Source of the DNA: Limanda limanda
Lineage: Eukaryota; Chordata; Actinopteri; Pleuronectiformes; Pleuronectidae
Length of the DNA: 64,000 nucleotides
Assembly (NCBI RefSeq): GCF_963576545.1
Contig: NW_026870498.1
Coordinates: 20,999-84,998 of the forward strand
Reading direction: 5' to 3'
Shown one piece after another: positions 63,906-64,000 of the stretch (positions within the stretch are counted from its first letter, which is position 1; the number at the start of each line of letters is the position of its first letter). Position numbers and translations under genes: made by a program. Under the pieces are notes generated by a model. The model ran no database searches, had not been told where the DNA came from, and saw nothing but the letters and a program-made list of their open reading frames with translations.

Positions 63906-64000
63906 GAGATATTCTTGAATAACTTTTTTTGTGAAGGTCGGAGAGACTTGCAAGTAGGCTCTACCCCCACTAAATGGGGTTGCGCGCATCGATCAGTACC
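63906..64000 (+). repeat. Truncated A monomer (first 95 bp), TT/CAG type
   Basis: The window ends at monomer position 95, inside the GGTACC site, so the array continues to the right. The monomer has a76t and g90a, as expected for the first A after the B at 63751. Confidence 0.95.

Larger units (their letters stand above)
1..64000 (+). repeat. Two-monomer satellite array with embedded TTAGGG tracts, fills the window
   Basis: The whole window is tandem satellite DNA in one orientation. Using the start GAGATATTCTTGAATAAC as the monomer boundary, I walked every junction from 9 to 63905 and count 306 A monomers and 91 B monomers; the summed lengths match the span exactly. A-run lengths between successive B monomers are: one (5 times), two (35), three (15), four (10), five (13), six (10), seven (3). 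B-B neighbours do not occur. There is no intervening unique sequence, transposon or gene over 64 kb. A:B is about 3.4:1. Periods of 155-163 bp are close to one nucleosome. The species and family name are not recognised. The array continues beyond both ends, so its true length is unknown. Confidence 0.98.

Noticed and set aside
1..64000. CRISPR-like regular repeats
   Set aside because: There are no unique spacers; the whole 155-163-bp monomer is repeated, far longer than a CRISPR repeat-spacer unit.
1..64000. Transposon, LTR or rolling-circle element as the source of the array
   Set aside because: No terminal inverted repeats, long terminal repeats, transposase or polymerase motifs or target-site duplications are visible in either monomer.
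1..64000. True chromosome-end telomere
   Set aside because: TTAGGG never exceeds three consecutive hexamers and always returns to monomer sequence.
1..64000. Pure assembly artefact
   Set aside because: Not excludable from sequence alone, but private point variants, odd indels and a chimeric monomer distinguish many copies, which argues against simple copying of one read. Exact copy number in the most regular patches (35.9-40.4 kb) remains uncertain.

Overview
The window is one uninterrupted tandem satellite array of 64 kb. I see no credible gene, RNA gene or transposon, and no insertion of unrelated sequence. It is built from two related monomers, all in the same orientation. Monomer A is 163 bp and carries a built-in telomere-type tract, (GGGTTA)3GGG. 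Monomer B is 155 bp and has no telomere tract. Walking every junction from position 9 to 63905 gives 397 complete monomers: 306 A and 91 B. The lengths close exactly: 290 A of 163 bp, 15 A of 157 bp (one hexamer fewer), one A of 164 bp, 88 B of 155 bp and 3 B of 156 bp. The array runs off both ends: positions 1-8 are the tail of a B and 63906-64000 are the first 95 bp of an A.

The DNA is almost certainly nuclear DNA of a eukaryote with TTAGGG-type telomeres. That group includes vertebrates and many other animals, many fungi and kinetoplastids. I cannot name the species or the satellite family. A subtelomeric or pericentromeric location is the natural guess, but nothing in the window fixes it. 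There is no terminal telomere: no run exceeds three consecutive TTAGGG hexamers.

B monomers are never adjacent. They are separated by runs of one to seven A monomers. The run lengths plus rare point variants divide the array into blocks of higher-order repeats (HORs). Block I (1-4820) is rich in A-B alternation. Block II (4821-14804) has three copies of a 3,061-bp HOR (A runs 4-6-6) and an 801-bp partial copy that ends in a chimeric B. Block III (14805-18032) is irregular. Block IV (18033-27059) has four units of about 2.25 kb, one of them expanded through 481-bp A-A-B trimers. Block V (27060-35924) contains a 1,614-bp segment present twice, 2,570 bp apart. Block VI (35925-40400) is four tandem copies of a 1,119-bp HOR. 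Block VII (40401-64000) is a family of 2.6-3.1-kb HORs based on A runs 5-2-3-2(-2), with a 1.93-kb tandem duplication near 57-60.7 kb.

Nothing here works as a gene set. What the sequence records is the history of a satellite: repeated unequal exchange, point-variant shuffling over distances below 100 bp, and many CpG transitions that suggest a methylated array. The most interesting features are the phased telomere/G-quadruplex tract in 77% of monomers, its position exactly where A and B stop being alignable, and the frozen crossover intermediates. The many apparent reading frames are a by-product of the repeat.
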